64,000 nucleotides of DNA from Alloacidobacterium dinghuense (GTDB lineage Bacteria > Acidobacteriota > Terriglobia > Terriglobales > Acidobacteriaceae): positions 3,844,001-3,908,000 of the forward strand of contig NZ_CP060394.1 in assembly GCF_014274465.1 (NCBI RefSeq), written 5' to 3'. The notes under the pieces were generated by a model. The model did not search any database and was not told the DNA's origin. It was given only the letters and a program-made list of their open reading frames with translations. The position numbers and the translations under genes are program-made. Below are positions 16,377-24,377 of this stretch, piece by piece. Positions within the stretch are counted from its first letter, which is position 1. Each line of letters begins with the position of its first letter.

Positions 16377-16609
16377 TTCCTGCCATTCTCCACGGTACGC
16401 AACGGTACTGAACCTATCAACAATTCAACGTGCTTCTGACTTGCTTGGAGCTTATCAGCTGCTACTGCCTGCGTGTAAATATCCAAGGTTGTGCGGCTAT
16501 TGGCGTGCCGGAGTGGTACGGCACGCGTCAGCAACTCAGTGTGCCTCTGACTTGCTTGACGCTTATCTGGCGCTCGTCTATCGAAGGCCGGAAGTTGGAG
16601 TCGAACTGA
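16361..16609 (-). pseudogene. tyrosine recombinase (integrase) C-terminal remnant 1
   Basis: The minus strand is open for 82 codons and ends with the catalytic C-terminus of a phage-type integrase: VPLRHANSRTTLDIYTQAVA, with the His/Arg-Tyr region (LGHAN...TTLDIYTQ in intact relatives; Tyr is the nucleophile), then ADKLQASQKHVELL and AVSD stop. The segment before it, APDKRQASQRHTELLTRAVP, is a near duplicate of the segment after it, so the fragment has an internal direct duplication. The N-terminal and central parts are missing. The stop codon lies inside the tRNA-Val-linked repeat, converging on the tRNA 3' end as in integrated islands. Confidence 0.75.
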
Positions 16610-16718
16610 TCAAAGGTCTTCATGTTCGAGCTATAATGGCCGCGCCGTTGGCTCCCGTGCCCGAGACGCAGTCCTCGGCTCGATATCCCGTGGCGCGATA
16701 ACCCCCAGAGGTGCTCGG

Positions 16719-18224
16719 ATGTCGTTCAAGAAGATCGTAGTGTTAGGAGGAGGGCCAATCGGGCTCTTCTGTGCAATTGAGGCGGCTCAGACGTTCAACT
16801 CCGGCAAGGTGACTCTGGTGGAGATGCGCGCAGACGAGTATTCGCGAATGAACGTGCCCGCACTGCCCACCCCGGTCGGCAAGCACCTAGAGCACCTTCA
16901 GATCAAGGCGCAAGCTGTGGGCAAGTCGGGAGCCGCGCCCTTATCCCAGATCGAAACTGCCATTCATGAAAAAGCGGTGAGCTGCGGCGTCAAGATGAAA
17001 GAGGGCTGGGTCGCCGTCGATATTATCGGCAAGGAAAAGCGCTCCGACGGGCGTTTCAAGAGTATGGCGATCACCATCGCCCAATGGGATCACGCGAAGA
17101 AGGCGGCTTCGACGAAGAAGAGGGAGATCATCAGCGCGGACCTCCTGATTCTGGCGGTGGGCGCATCGGGAATCGAAAATGATCTCTTTAAAAAGACTCT
17201 GGGTTTCGACACGGAAACCCTGAACGCAAGCAACTTTGCTATCTATGGCGTCTACACCAAGACCTACGACGCGAGTTTGCAATCGAAGCTCCAGAACGAA
17301 GTTAAGTCGATCGCGATGGCAACAGCAATATCGACGGACAACTCAGAGTATCTACTCTTGACCTTGAAGCAGGCGACCCCTGCCGACTTCGCTCTGCTCA
17401 AGCAGAACTCCACGAAGCTGAGAGAGTGCATGGACGTGGCAGGGCGGGCGTATCAGGGCCAGGTGATGCATGAGTTGAACGCAAAGGATAAGGCGGTTGG
17501 AGCTTTCGAGGTCAAAATCAAACGGGCGCGGCACGTGATCAGCCCGAAGTTTCCGGCGTTATTGGTGGGAGACGCGGCGGTCAGTCCGCATCCGCAGGCG
17601 GGCACTGGCCTGCTGACGGGATTTCACGGCTTCGAGGCACTGCAGGACCTGCTGCAGGCGCTAAAAGCGGTTCACCGCTCGTCCGACGAGGCTGTGGACG
17701 CGATCTGCGCGTTCGAGGACTCTTACGAGATTTACCTTTCCGCCAAGGCTTTGGAAGGAACGGTCATTATTCTGAATCACCTCATCGGTCTGGTGGACGC
17801 TTATGAGAAAAGCTGCGACGTCGACTTTGCCAAAGCCAAAGGTGTGGAGGCGAAATACCTCATTCGCTTTAACGCCCTGGGGGGGAACCTGCTGCGCATC
17901 AAGATGCAATCGCAGGTTAATCGCGCGTTACGGTTCGCCGAGATGCTGCACGCGGATGTCAATCGGCTGGATACGAAAGCCAACCGAACTCCAAGGTCCA
18001 TGTTCGATCTTTCCGGGAAACTCGACGACAGCCTTAGCAAGACTCCGGTGACCGGCACTATGCAGTCCAACGACAGCATCAAGGTTCTGTGGAAGGATAT
18101 TGGGGATACCTACATTGAATTAATGCAATTGACGCAAAGTTACAAGCCTCTCCAGGACGCGATCCAGAAATTGAGCACCGCTCTGCCTCCCAAACCTGTG
18201 CAGCCTCAGGGCGTAAGCGTCTAA
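16719..18224 (+). CDS. FAD-dependent oxidoreductase (monooxygenase-like), island cargo
   Basis: A 501-residue flavoprotein. AGAGGTG precedes the ATG. The N-terminus KIVVLGGGPIGLFCAIEAAQ is the GxGxxG dinucleotide site and ends in an acidic VEMRADE. Residues near 285-305, ALLVGDAAVSPHPQAGTGLL, form the second FAD motif (GD) of group A monooxygenases. LLILAVGASGIENDL resembles the DG/ATG region. The last 170 residues are helical, charged and unlike any domain I know. The oxidation it performs is unknown. It is the only intact gene between the two tRNA-Val/integrase scars, so it probably arrived as cargo of an integrated element. A TATAAT at 16632-16637 could be its -10 box but no good -35 is seen. 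Confidence 0.7.
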   Translation: MSFKKIVVLGGGPIGLFCAIEAAQTFNSGKVTLVEMRADEYSRMNVPALPTPVGKHLEHLQIKAQAVGKSGAAPLSQIETAIHEKAVSCGVKMKEGWVAVDIIGKEKRSDGRFKSMAITIAQWDHAKKAASTKKREIISADLLILAVGASGIENDLFKKTLGFDTETLNASNFAIYGVYTKTYDASLQSKLQNEVKSIAMATAISTDNSEYLLLTLKQATPADFALLKQNSTKLRECMDVAGRAYQGQVMHELNAKDKAVGAFEVKIKRARHVISPKFPALLVGDAAVSPHPQAGTGLLTGFHGFEALQDLLQALKAVHRSSDEAVDAICAFEDSYEIYLSAKALEGTVIILNHLIGLVDAYEKSCDVDFAKAKGVEAKYLIRFNALGGNLLRIKMQSQVNRALRFAEMLHADVNRLDTKANRTPRSMFDLSGKLDDSLSKTPVTGTMQSNDSIKVLWKDIGDTYIELMQLTQSYKPLQDAIQKLSTALPPKPVQPQGVSV

Positions 18225-18516
18225 TTCTGAGACGGGTAGCTATTGCTGCCCAGCGATTGGGCAAACTGCGGAGCCGCAATAGCCGCGCTGCAGGCCTATT
18301 ACGCAGACGCATTAAAACTAAGCCTACTAACTGTGTGTGCCGTAGACTTCTACCGACCACGGGTAGAGATCACGAGACGCCTAAGCCTGTGATTCTAGTC
18401 ATGCGTCAGACCTCTACTTTCGAGAGCGCGACGGTACGGAACTTTGATTTAGGGTGATTTCGGATGCCTTAGGTAGTCGCCGATGCTCCGGAAATCAATG
18501 AGTTACACTCATCCAG

Positions 18517-18587
18517 ATTTTTGACACGGTAGAGGTCAGGAGTTCGAGTCTCCTCGTGCCTACCATTCTTTTCAATCACTTACAGCA
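18517..18587 (+). repeat. tRNA-Val(GAC) 3' fragment plus flank: attachment-site-like direct repeat, copy 2
   Basis: Second copy of the attachment-like repeat. 18521-18565 is the same 45-base tRNA-Val 3' part, here with an uninterrupted T stem (AGGAG/CTCCT), ending TACCA. TTTTCAATCACTTACAGCA follows, shared with copy 1 and encoding the last codons (AVSD, stop) of an integrase on the minus strand. The 5' half of a tRNA is missing here too. The repeats enclose about 2.2 kb. Confidence 0.85.
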
Positions 18588-18757
18588 AATTCCTCGCATG
18601 AATTTGTGGCTTTCGGTGGCAAATGCTTCGGACTCTCTTGAGACTCCCCTCCTTTCGTGAGCATGGCGTACACCTCACCGACCATCTTCCTCACGCTGTC
18701 CGGCAACTCCTGCATGTACTCGTTGGCCGTGCCCCTTTTACGGACCCGGTCGCGGGC
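18572..18757 (-). pseudogene. tyrosine recombinase (integrase) C-terminal remnant 2
   Basis: About 61 codons ending in the tRNA-linked repeat. The reading TANEYMQELPDSVRKMVGEV matches the integrase C-terminus around the active Tyr (TTxxVYMQELPxSVR in intact relatives), followed by a polar tail and EEFAVSD, the same last four residues as remnant 1. Upstream it is cut by the 3' end of the epimerase-like gene. It differs in sequence from remnant 1, so the two come from different but related elements that used the same attachment site. Confidence 0.65.
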
Positions 18758-18762
18758 ACTCG

Positions 18763-19578
18763 TCACAATATTCCTTGTTGCATAGCTTGATACACAGTCG
18801 GAACCGTAGGCTGGAAGCCGAGGCTGCGAAGACGTGATCCATCTATGCGGCCCATCCACGGATCGGTCAAGGGCTCCGCCGACGGCTCAATGGGGGAGCC
18901 AATAAGGCGGGCCATCTCGTAGAGGGTGGTCGGCGCGTCGTCGCAGACGTTGACGATGTGCCCATCCATTGCCCCAGTCAGAGCAAATTCGACCGCGCCT
19001 GCAACGTCTCGCTGGTGAACGAGGCTGAAAGTCCTTGCCGGGTGCCACTTGAACCTCGCTGCCAAATTCGGTGCCGCCGCCAGATGTCCGTCCCCATCGC
19101 CGTAGACAAAGCCGAGACGGAGGATACTCCAGTTGAGTCCGCTATTGCGGAGTTCGTTCTCCGCAGCGATCTTGCTTGCCGGATACGCGAGTTTGGGATT
19201 GGTCGCGTCATCTTCAAGGCCGGGATGGGATGCGTCCGCATCATAGACCAGTCCGGTGCTTGCCATAACGAAGCGGGCCTGTTGAACGTGGGTTTTCGCA
19301 GCGGCGATCAGGTTTTTCGTGCCATCGAGATTGGCTCGCCAGATGTCATCTTCGTTCTGAGTTCGAAAAACCGCGGCAAGATGGACGATCGCCGAGACGC
19401 CCTCGACAGCTTGCTTCAACGAATCCGAAACGAGAAGATCGCCCTCTACAGGCGCGGCTCCGGCGAGAACTTCCTTGCCTGGCCGTACGAGCGCACGGCA
19501 ATTCACGCGGGCTTCGACGAACCGTCGCAAAAGTCGCGAACCCACGAGCCCTGTTCCACCAGTAATTAAGATCGTCAT
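18763..19578 (-). CDS. NAD(P)-dependent epimerase/dehydratase-like extended SDR
   Basis: A 271-residue Rossmann-fold protein: ILITGGTGLVGSRLLRRFVE (NAD(P) binding), AIVHLAAVFRTQ, active-site YPASKIAAENELRN (Tyr-x-x-x-Lys) and ILRLGFVYGDGDG. This is the atypical/extended SDR class of sugar-nucleotide epimerases, flavonoid-reductase-like and 3-beta-HSD-like enzymes; the substrate is unknown. AGGAGGAGATCAAGT precedes the ATG. It lies 42 bases downstream of another SDR on the same strand and both are divergent from a TetR gene with two palindromic operators, so they are probably repressed by it. Confidence 0.8.
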   Translation of the reverse strand: MTILITGGTGLVGSRLLRRFVEARVNCRALVRPGKEVLAGAAPVEGDLLVSDSLKQAVEGVSAIVHLAAVFRTQNEDDIWRANLDGTKNLIAAAKTHVQQARFVMASTGLVYDADASHPGLEDDATNPKLAYPASKIAAENELRNSGLNWSILRLGFVYGDGDGHLAAAPNLAARFKWHPARTFSLVHQRDVAGAVEFALTGAMDGHIVNVCDDAPTTLYEMARLIGSPIEPSAEPLTDPWMGRIDGSRLRSLGFQPTVPTVYQAMQQGIL

Positions 19579-19620
19579 ACTTGATCTCCTCCTGATATGT
19601 GTTTTTTCATGGTTGCCCCG

Positions 19621-20376
19621 TCACCACGGGATCGTTACGTTTTCCCATCGCGTAAATGTACCTGATGGGCCATCCGGGCCAAGAAGTGCAATGCGCACCA
19701 CCTCGCGGGAGCCATCCTCGACAGACTCAGTGCCCGCATATCCGTTGAGGTTCGTCTTGGTGAATCCGGGCGAGACAAGGTTGAGCTTGATCCCGGTCGA
19801 CTCTAGCTCGATCATCATGGCCAGTGTTATCGCGTTGAGAGCTGCCTTGGATGCCGGATACACCGGGATGTAGGACGCGTGGTAGGGGTGGGATCGGTCG
19901 GCGTTCGACGTCAGCGAGCCGACTCCGCTCGACACGTTGACGATGCGGGCGTCCGACGACTCGCGCAGTAGTGGCAGCATAGCCTGGTACACAGCGAGCG
20001 CCCCGAACACGTTTGTTTCCCACACCGCCCGGATTTCGTCTAGGGATGCGTTGCTCGGGAGGGTTATCTTCCTGTACTCCTGGAGGGACAAGCTGCCCTT
20101 CCTCGTATTCGAGATAGCTGCGTTGTTAACCAACAGGTCGAGGCGGCCGAACTCCATTCGGATGCGTTCCGCCGCGGTAGCGATCGAGACCCGATCCGTC
20201 ACGTCTAGTTGGAGCGCGATGGCGCCAGGCCCAATCTCTTTGGCCGCAGCCTCGCCACGCTCGAAGTTGCGCGACCCGACCAGGACAGTGACGCCGTTCG
20301 CCACGAGTTCCTTTGCGACCCGAAGTCCGACTCCTTGGTTGGCCCCGGTAACCAGAGCGATGCGTTTGGATTGCAT
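19621..20376 (-). CDS. classical SDR oxidoreductase
   Basis: A 251-residue short-chain dehydrogenase: LVTGANQGVGLRVAKELVAN (cofactor), LDVTDR, LLVNNAAIS, serine in IVNVSSGVG and active-site YPASKAALNAIT (Tyr-x-x-x-Lys), with NLVSPGFTKTNLNGYAG near the substrate pocket. After the beta-2 strand GSRNFERG carries an Arg, which favours NADPH. Plant-type menthone/carbonyl reductases look similar, but the substrate is unknown. GGGAGGACAGT precedes the ATG. It is the first gene of a two-gene unit divergent from TetR 20487-21158. Confidence 0.85.
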   Translation of the reverse strand: MQSKRIALVTGANQGVGLRVAKELVANGVTVLVGSRNFERGEAAAKEIGPGAIALQLDVTDRVSIATAAERIRMEFGRLDLLVNNAAISNTRKGSLSLQEYRKITLPSNASLDEIRAVWETNVFGALAVYQAMLPLLRESSDARIVNVSSGVGSLTSNADRSHPYHASYIPVYPASKAALNAITLAMMIELESTGIKLNLVSPGFTKTNLNGYAGTESVEDGSREVVRIALLGPDGPSGTFTRWENVTIPW

Positions 20377-20430
20377 ACTGTCCTCCCTTTACGGTGTGCG
20401 GCTGAGTCCTGATATGCTTTAGGGATAGCC

Positions 20431-20468
20431 GGAACCATGTTCCATATAATAAGCGGAACATTGTTCCG
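20431..20468. promoter_or_regulatory. pair of palindromic operators for the divergent TetR gene
   Basis: Two inverted repeats with the same half-site lie between the divergent SDR and TetR genes: GGAACCATGTTCC (20431-20443) and CGGAACATTGTTCCG (20454-20468). The half-site is GGAAC/GTTCC and the centres are 24 bases apart. Position and symmetry fit TetR-family operators controlling both directions; binding is inferred. Confidence 0.75.
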
Positions 20469-20486
20469 ATTGCAAGCTCTCCAGCC

Positions 20487-21158
20487 ATGAAAAAGCGAAT
20501 TGCAGAACGAACCGACGATCAGAAACTCGAAAACAGCAAGCCTCGCCAGATGCGCGCCGATGGGCAGCGCAAGATGAGTTCAATACTTGACGCGGCGATG
20601 AAGGTCTTTGCTAAGTCAGGAGTTGATGCGCCGGTCCGTGAGATTGCGGAAAGGGCGGGAGTGGGCCTCGGCACGGTTTACCGTCATTTTCCGCGCAGGT
20701 CGGATCTCATCTTGGCCGTCTTTAGGACCCAAATGGATGCTTGCGCCGATGCGGCCCCTAACCTCGCGAGTAAGTATGAGCCTGGTGAGGCATTGGCTCG
20801 CTGGATGCAACGCTACATGGACTTCGTCGCTACCAAGCGAGGGCTTGCAGCCGCGCTGCACTCGGGCGACCCGGCCTATAGCGCTCTGCCTGGATACTTC
20901 GACAAACGCCTGCGGCCAGCACTTGAAACACTACTGGAAGCGGCTGTTTCAGCGGGAGTAGTGCGCCCAGGTATTGAAGCCGACGATCTGTTACGAGCTG
21001 TCGCGACCTTATGCCACGGACCACACGGGGAAGAGCCTGTCTATGCGCGCAGAATGGTCGAATTGCTGGTAGATGGCCTGCGTTACGGGGCGAGCACGCG
21101 AATCGACGACTCTCTAAAACCCGACGCTCGCAGGAATCGGAAGGCGCCCGCAAAGTGA
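20487..21158 (+). CDS. TetR/AcrR-family transcriptional regulator
   Basis: A 223-residue regulator. The N-terminal extension (about 25 charged residues) precedes the TetR helix-turn-helix: ILDAAMKVFAKSGVDAPVRE, IAERAGVGLGTVYRHFPRRS. The rest is an all-helical ligand domain (AALHSGDPAYSALPGYF). The C-terminus is basic (PDARRNRKAPAK). It starts 19 bases after the second palindrome, so it very likely represses itself and the divergent SDR pair. The ligand is unknown; adjacent oxidoreductases suggest a reactive carbonyl or xenobiotic. Confidence 0.85.
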   Translation: MKKRIAERTDDQKLENSKPRQMRADGQRKMSSILDAAMKVFAKSGVDAPVREIAERAGVGLGTVYRHFPRRSDLILAVFRTQMDACADAAPNLASKYEPGEALARWMQRYMDFVATKRGLAAALHSGDPAYSALPGYFDKRLRPALETLLEAAVSAGVVRPGIEADDLLRAVATLCHGPHGEEPVYARRMVELLVDGLRYGASTRIDDSLKPDARRNRKAPAK

Positions 21159-21356
21159 GCCTTGACGAGCCTTGGATGGGCGCCTTGGCCTGCTGGCATA
21201 AACCGAGGCTCCCCCGGGCCGTAGGCGGACACTAGCCTCACTGGCCCAGGCCAGTTGCACGCTCATCGGGACGAATTCGCACCTGTGGGCAAAATAAGCT
21301 GCACGCTCACCTATGCGGCGAGGAGCGCGTTGATGTCGGCTTTTCAACAAGGACGG

Positions 21357-21580
21357 TCAAGCCAAAATCCGGTCTCGCAGGCCGCCGTAGCGGATTGCAC
21401 GGACCATCTCTTCGTATAAAGGTGGTAGGGGAACCCGAGTTCGATCCGACTTGCTTCGTCCAGTATCTTCAATTGGTCCGCCGAGAGAGCCAGCGCCAAG
21501 CTCGCAAGATTGTCCTGCAACTGAGAAAGCTTTCGCGCGCCGATGAATTCGACGTAGATCGCGATGTCCTACGCGGCGCC
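21357..21580 (-). pseudogene. aldo/keto reductase C-terminal remnant
   Basis: On the minus strand the sequence reads IGARKLSQLQDNLASLALAL then SADQLKILDEASRIELGFPY, the typical end of an aldo/keto reductase (the IGAR motif binds NADPH phosphate). At about 21410 one base is lost: the frame YTKR-WSVQS should read YTKEMVRAIRYGGLRDRILA, which lies in the neighbouring frame and ends at a stop at 21357-21359. The N-terminal two thirds are missing and a TAG interrupts the frame before IGAR. It is a dead fragment between two TetR genes. Confidence 0.75.
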
Positions 21581-21634
21581 AAATAAGGCAGGAGATGTTA
21601 GCAGCTGTTCGAAGCGCAGCTGAGTCGGCTCAGG

Positions 21635-22189
21635 TTAGAGATTGCGAAGGGCTGTCATAAAGTTTTCGATCTTGCGGGTAGACGAGGCTTTACCCGATTT
21701 GAGGTTGCGCTCAATGCACAATCCGGAGAAGTAGGACAGCACCATCTCCGCAATTGCAGAAGCAGCCATCTTAGGCTTTTCCGCTTCGATGTTCATGGCG
21801 AGAAGTCGCTGTAATAGCGCTCGATTCTCTGTCACGACCCCATAAGCCTCATCCGGAAGGATAGCGAACTCCCGCATAGAGTTGACGGAAAAGCACCCCT
21901 GCTGTTCCCCCTTGTTGAGAGGACCATTCTTAAGAAAAGTCTCAACGTTCTTCCAGCCAAGAGGCTCCCTGGTGAGAAATCCTCTCTTCTCCTGGCTCTC
22001 AAGGTAGTGCCGCAGGCACGCTACAAAGAGATCTTCCTTGTCTCGGAACTCGGTGTACAGCCCTGACTTGTTCACGCCTGTGGCTCGTTCCAGTTCCTGG
22101 AGGCTTGTGTCCGCGAACCCGTGCTTCCAGAAGACGGGCATCGCCTTCTCCAGCACTTCCTCTCGGCTAAAGTTCTTCGGGCGCCCCAT
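21635..22189 (-). CDS. TetR-family transcriptional regulator
   Basis: A 184-residue regulator from the ATG at 22189 (MGRPKNFSREEVLEKAMPVF is the standard TetR N-terminus; a longer frame to 22255 crosses an operator). The helix-turn-helix is TSLQELERATGVNKSGLYTE, then FRDKEDLFVACLRHYLE. The C-terminal domain (GCFSVNSMREFA, AMNIEAEKPKMAASAIAEMV) matches the TetR_C_16-like group that controls SDR and reductase genes. It is divergent from the six-gene oxidoreductase operon starting at 22355, with two palindromes in the gap. Confidence 0.85.
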   Translation of the reverse strand: MGRPKNFSREEVLEKAMPVFWKHGFADTSLQELERATGVNKSGLYTEFRDKEDLFVACLRHYLESQEKRGFLTREPLGWKNVETFLKNGPLNKGEQQGCFSVNSMREFAILPDEAYGVVTENRALLQRLLAMNIEAEKPKMAASAIAEMVLSYFSGLCIERNLKSGKASSTRKIENFMTALRNL

Positions 22190-22208
22190 AGACACATTAT
22201 CCGATAAA

Positions 22209-22275
22209 GAACTAAATAGTTCAATATCTTTGCATCCTCGCTGCGCTTTCGTCATCGTATAGAACTGAATGGTTC
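22209..22275. promoter_or_regulatory. two palindromic TetR operators
   Basis: GAACTAAATAGTTC (22209-22222) has perfect six-base arms and GAACTGAATGGTTC (22262-22275) shares the pattern GAACTRAATRGTTC. They lie between the TetR gene and the SDR operon, 53 bases apart. This half-site differs from those of the other three TetR genes in the window. Confidence 0.75.
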
Positions 22276-22354
22276 AGAAGCGCCGGCGCACGGTCGAGCA
22301 GAATCGAAGTTGAATCGGCTTTGTGACTTGTTCCGAGCAGGTCAAAGGAGATCC

Positions 22355-23095
22355 ATGTCTAAATTAGCGAAGAAAGTGGCACTCGTAACCGGTGGTTCCC
22401 GGGGCATTGGCGCAGCGATTGCGAAACGTCTGGCCGCCGATGGAGCAAGTGTAGCCATCACGTATGCAAAGGACGCAAGCGCAGCCTCGGCCGTAGTCAA
22501 AGCGATTGAACTCGGCGGCGGGAATGCCATCGCGATCCAGGCAGACTCTGCCAACGTCGAAGCAGTCAAGGGTGCGGTCGAAAAGGCCGTCGCGACCTTC
22601 GGCCGACTGGATGTGCTGGTGAACAATGCCGGCACGGCGATTCCAAAACCGTTCGAGGAATCAACGCTGGAGGAGATGGATCGTGTGCTCGACATCAACG
22701 TCCGCGGTGTATTCGCCACCACGCAGGCGGCGCTGAAGCACATGAAGGATGGTGGCCGCATCATTATGGTCGGTTCGGCGGTGGGCGAGCGTGCCGTTGC
22801 GCCAGGGCTGGTGTCCTACGCGGCAACGAAAGGAGCCGTCAAGATGTTTACTCAGGCACTATCCAGGGAGGTTGGGAGCCGAGGCATCACGGTCAACAAC
22901 GTACAGCCGGGTCCGATCGACACGGATTTGAATCCCGCCTCGGGTGATTGGGCAGTACCGCAGAAGGCGGCAACAGCGCTCGACCGCTACGGGCACGTAG
23001 ATGAGATCGCCGCTATGGTAGCGTTTGTCGCCGGTCCGGAGTCCTCGTACATCACGGGGGCGAACCTTACTGTAGATGGCGGAATGAATGCCTAA
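22355..23095 (+). CDS. classical SDR oxidoreductase, first gene of six-gene operon
   Basis: A 246-residue SDR. AAAGGAGATCC before the ATG at 22355 fixes the start. Motifs: LVTGGSRGIGAAIAKRLAAD, VLVNNAGTAIPKP, IIMVGSAVGE, SYAATKGAVKMFTQ (Tyr-x-x-x-Lys), NNVQPGPIDTDLNP and the C-terminal YITGANLTVDGGMNA typical of 3-oxoacyl-ACP-reductase-like family members. The substrate is unknown. Five genes follow on the same strand with short gaps (SDR, DUF427, Old Yellow Enzyme homologue, SnoaL-like, SDR), so the operon probably detoxifies or transforms an electrophile under TetR control. Confidence 0.9.
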   Translation: MSKLAKKVALVTGGSRGIGAAIAKRLAADGASVAITYAKDASAASAVVKAIELGGGNAIAIQADSANVEAVKGAVEKAVATFGRLDVLVNNAGTAIPKPFEESTLEEMDRVLDINVRGVFATTQAALKHMKDGGRIIMVGSAVGERAVAPGLVSYAATKGAVKMFTQALSREVGSRGITVNNVQPGPIDTDLNPASGDWAVPQKAATALDRYGHVDEIAAMVAFVAGPESSYITGANLTVDGGMNA

Positions 23096-23162
23096 ACAGC
23101 GCACCCGCCAGCTATGGGCTAAAGAACGATCTACCCGTGATGTGAAAGGGCAAGAGAGAGCA

Positions 23163-23930
23163 ATGACTACACTTCAAAACAAAACGGCGCTTGTAACGGG
23201 CGCATCTAGAGGAATCGGCAGAGCGACAGCAGTGGCTCTTGCTGAGGCCGGGGCTCATGTTCTGGTTCACTATGGCCGCTCAAAGCAGGAAGCGGAGTCT
23301 CTAGTGGTTGAGATTCAAAAGAAAGGCGGACGCGCCGATGCAATCTCGGCGGATCTAGGAACTCCGGACGGCGCATCGTTGCTCGCCAAACAGGTGCGCT
23401 CCACCTTCGGCGATCGGTTGGATGTGCTTGTGCTCAACGCCGGAATCAGCAAGGCGGCACGCATTGCGGATCACACGGTAGCGGAATTCGACAGCCTCTT
23501 TGCCACAAACGTCCGAAGCCCATTCTTCCTGGTGCAGCAACTCCTGCCGGTTCTTGGTGAAGGCTCAAGCATTGTTGCTATCTCTTCTCTCGGAGCGCGC
23601 GAGGTGGTGGGCAAGCCCGGTCTCGAAAACGCTTCGATTCTTGCCTATGCCTCGACCAAAGGAGCACTTGAGACTCTGGTCAAAAACTGGGCCGCTATTC
23701 TCGGGCCGAGCGGCATACGGGTAAACGCTGTTGCGCCAGGCATCATCGACACCGACATGTCGAATTTTACAAAGACCGAAGTGGGACGCGAGGTCGCTCT
23801 GGGAATGCAGGCGCTCAAACGAATCGGCAAACCCGAAGATGTCGCCGACGTCGTTGCGTTTCTGGCGTCCGACGGGGCGCGCTGGATCACCGGCGCCAGT
23901 ATTCCCGTCGATGGCGGTTCCAAGCTTTAA
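23163..23930 (+). CDS. classical SDR oxidoreductase
   Basis: A 255-residue SDR. The chosen ATG (23163) opens the fold directly (MTTLQNKTALVTGASRGIG) and follows AAGAGAGAG; an upstream frame from 23088 overlaps the previous gene. Motifs: VLVLNAGISKAA, VAISSLGAREV (catalytic Ser), ILAYASTKGALETL (Tyr-x-x-x-Lys), VNAVAPGIIDTDMSNF and WITGASIPVDGGSKL. Second gene of the operon, related to but distinct from its neighbour, so the two are paralogues and not a recent duplication. Confidence 0.9.
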   Translation: MTTLQNKTALVTGASRGIGRATAVALAEAGAHVLVHYGRSKQEAESLVVEIQKKGGRADAISADLGTPDGASLLAKQVRSTFGDRLDVLVLNAGISKAARIADHTVAEFDSLFATNVRSPFFLVQQLLPVLGEGSSIVAISSLGAREVVGKPGLENASILAYASTKGALETLVKNWAAILGPSGIRVNAVAPGIIDTDMSNFTKTEVGREVALGMQALKRIGKPEDVADVVAFLASDGARWITGASIPVDGGSKL

Positions 23931-23950
23931 CTGACAACGTGAGGAACTCA

Positions 23951-24343
23951 ATGAATAACACTTCGAGCAAAGGTAAAGAGATCAGAATTCCTGGCCCAGA
24001 TCATCCCATCGCGATTTCTCCAGTTGAGAGCAAGGTGCGTGTAACGGTCGCTGGAAGGATAGTCGCTCAATCGACGCGAGCACTTCGGTTGGAGGAGAAG
24101 GGATATCCACCCGTCTACTACCTGCCGCGCAGCGATGCGGACATGTCGCTGCTCGTTCGGACCACGCACTACACCTACTGTCCGTACAAGGGCGATTGCA
24201 CGTACTACAGCATTCCCACTGGTGGAACGAAATCGGAATATGCCGTTTGGACCTACGAAAACCCTTATGAGGCAGTTGCCGACATTAAGGACCACCTTGC
24301 GTTTTATCCCACGCGCGTCGATGCAGTCGAAGTGATCCCTTAA
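23951..24343 (+). CDS. DUF427 family protein
   Basis: A 130-residue protein of the DUF427 family, which is recognisable from VESKVRVTVAGRIVAQSTRA, the PPVYYLPRSDADMSLL core, YCPYKGDCTYYSI and YENPYEAVADIKDHLAFYP. GAGGAACTCA precedes the ATG. Family members are small beta-rich cytoplasmic proteins found with oxidoreductases; their reaction is not established. The two cysteines in CPYKGDC are conserved in the family. It lies in the middle of the SDR/ene-reductase operon. Confidence 0.85.
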   Translation: MNNTSSKGKEIRIPGPDHPIAISPVESKVRVTVAGRIVAQSTRALRLEEKGYPPVYYLPRSDADMSLLVRTTHYTYCPYKGDCTYYSIPTGGTKSEYAVWTYENPYEAVADIKDHLAFYPTRVDAVEVIP

Positions 24344-24377
24344 GAACGTCCAGTCGATCTATAGAGGAGTTCATGTG

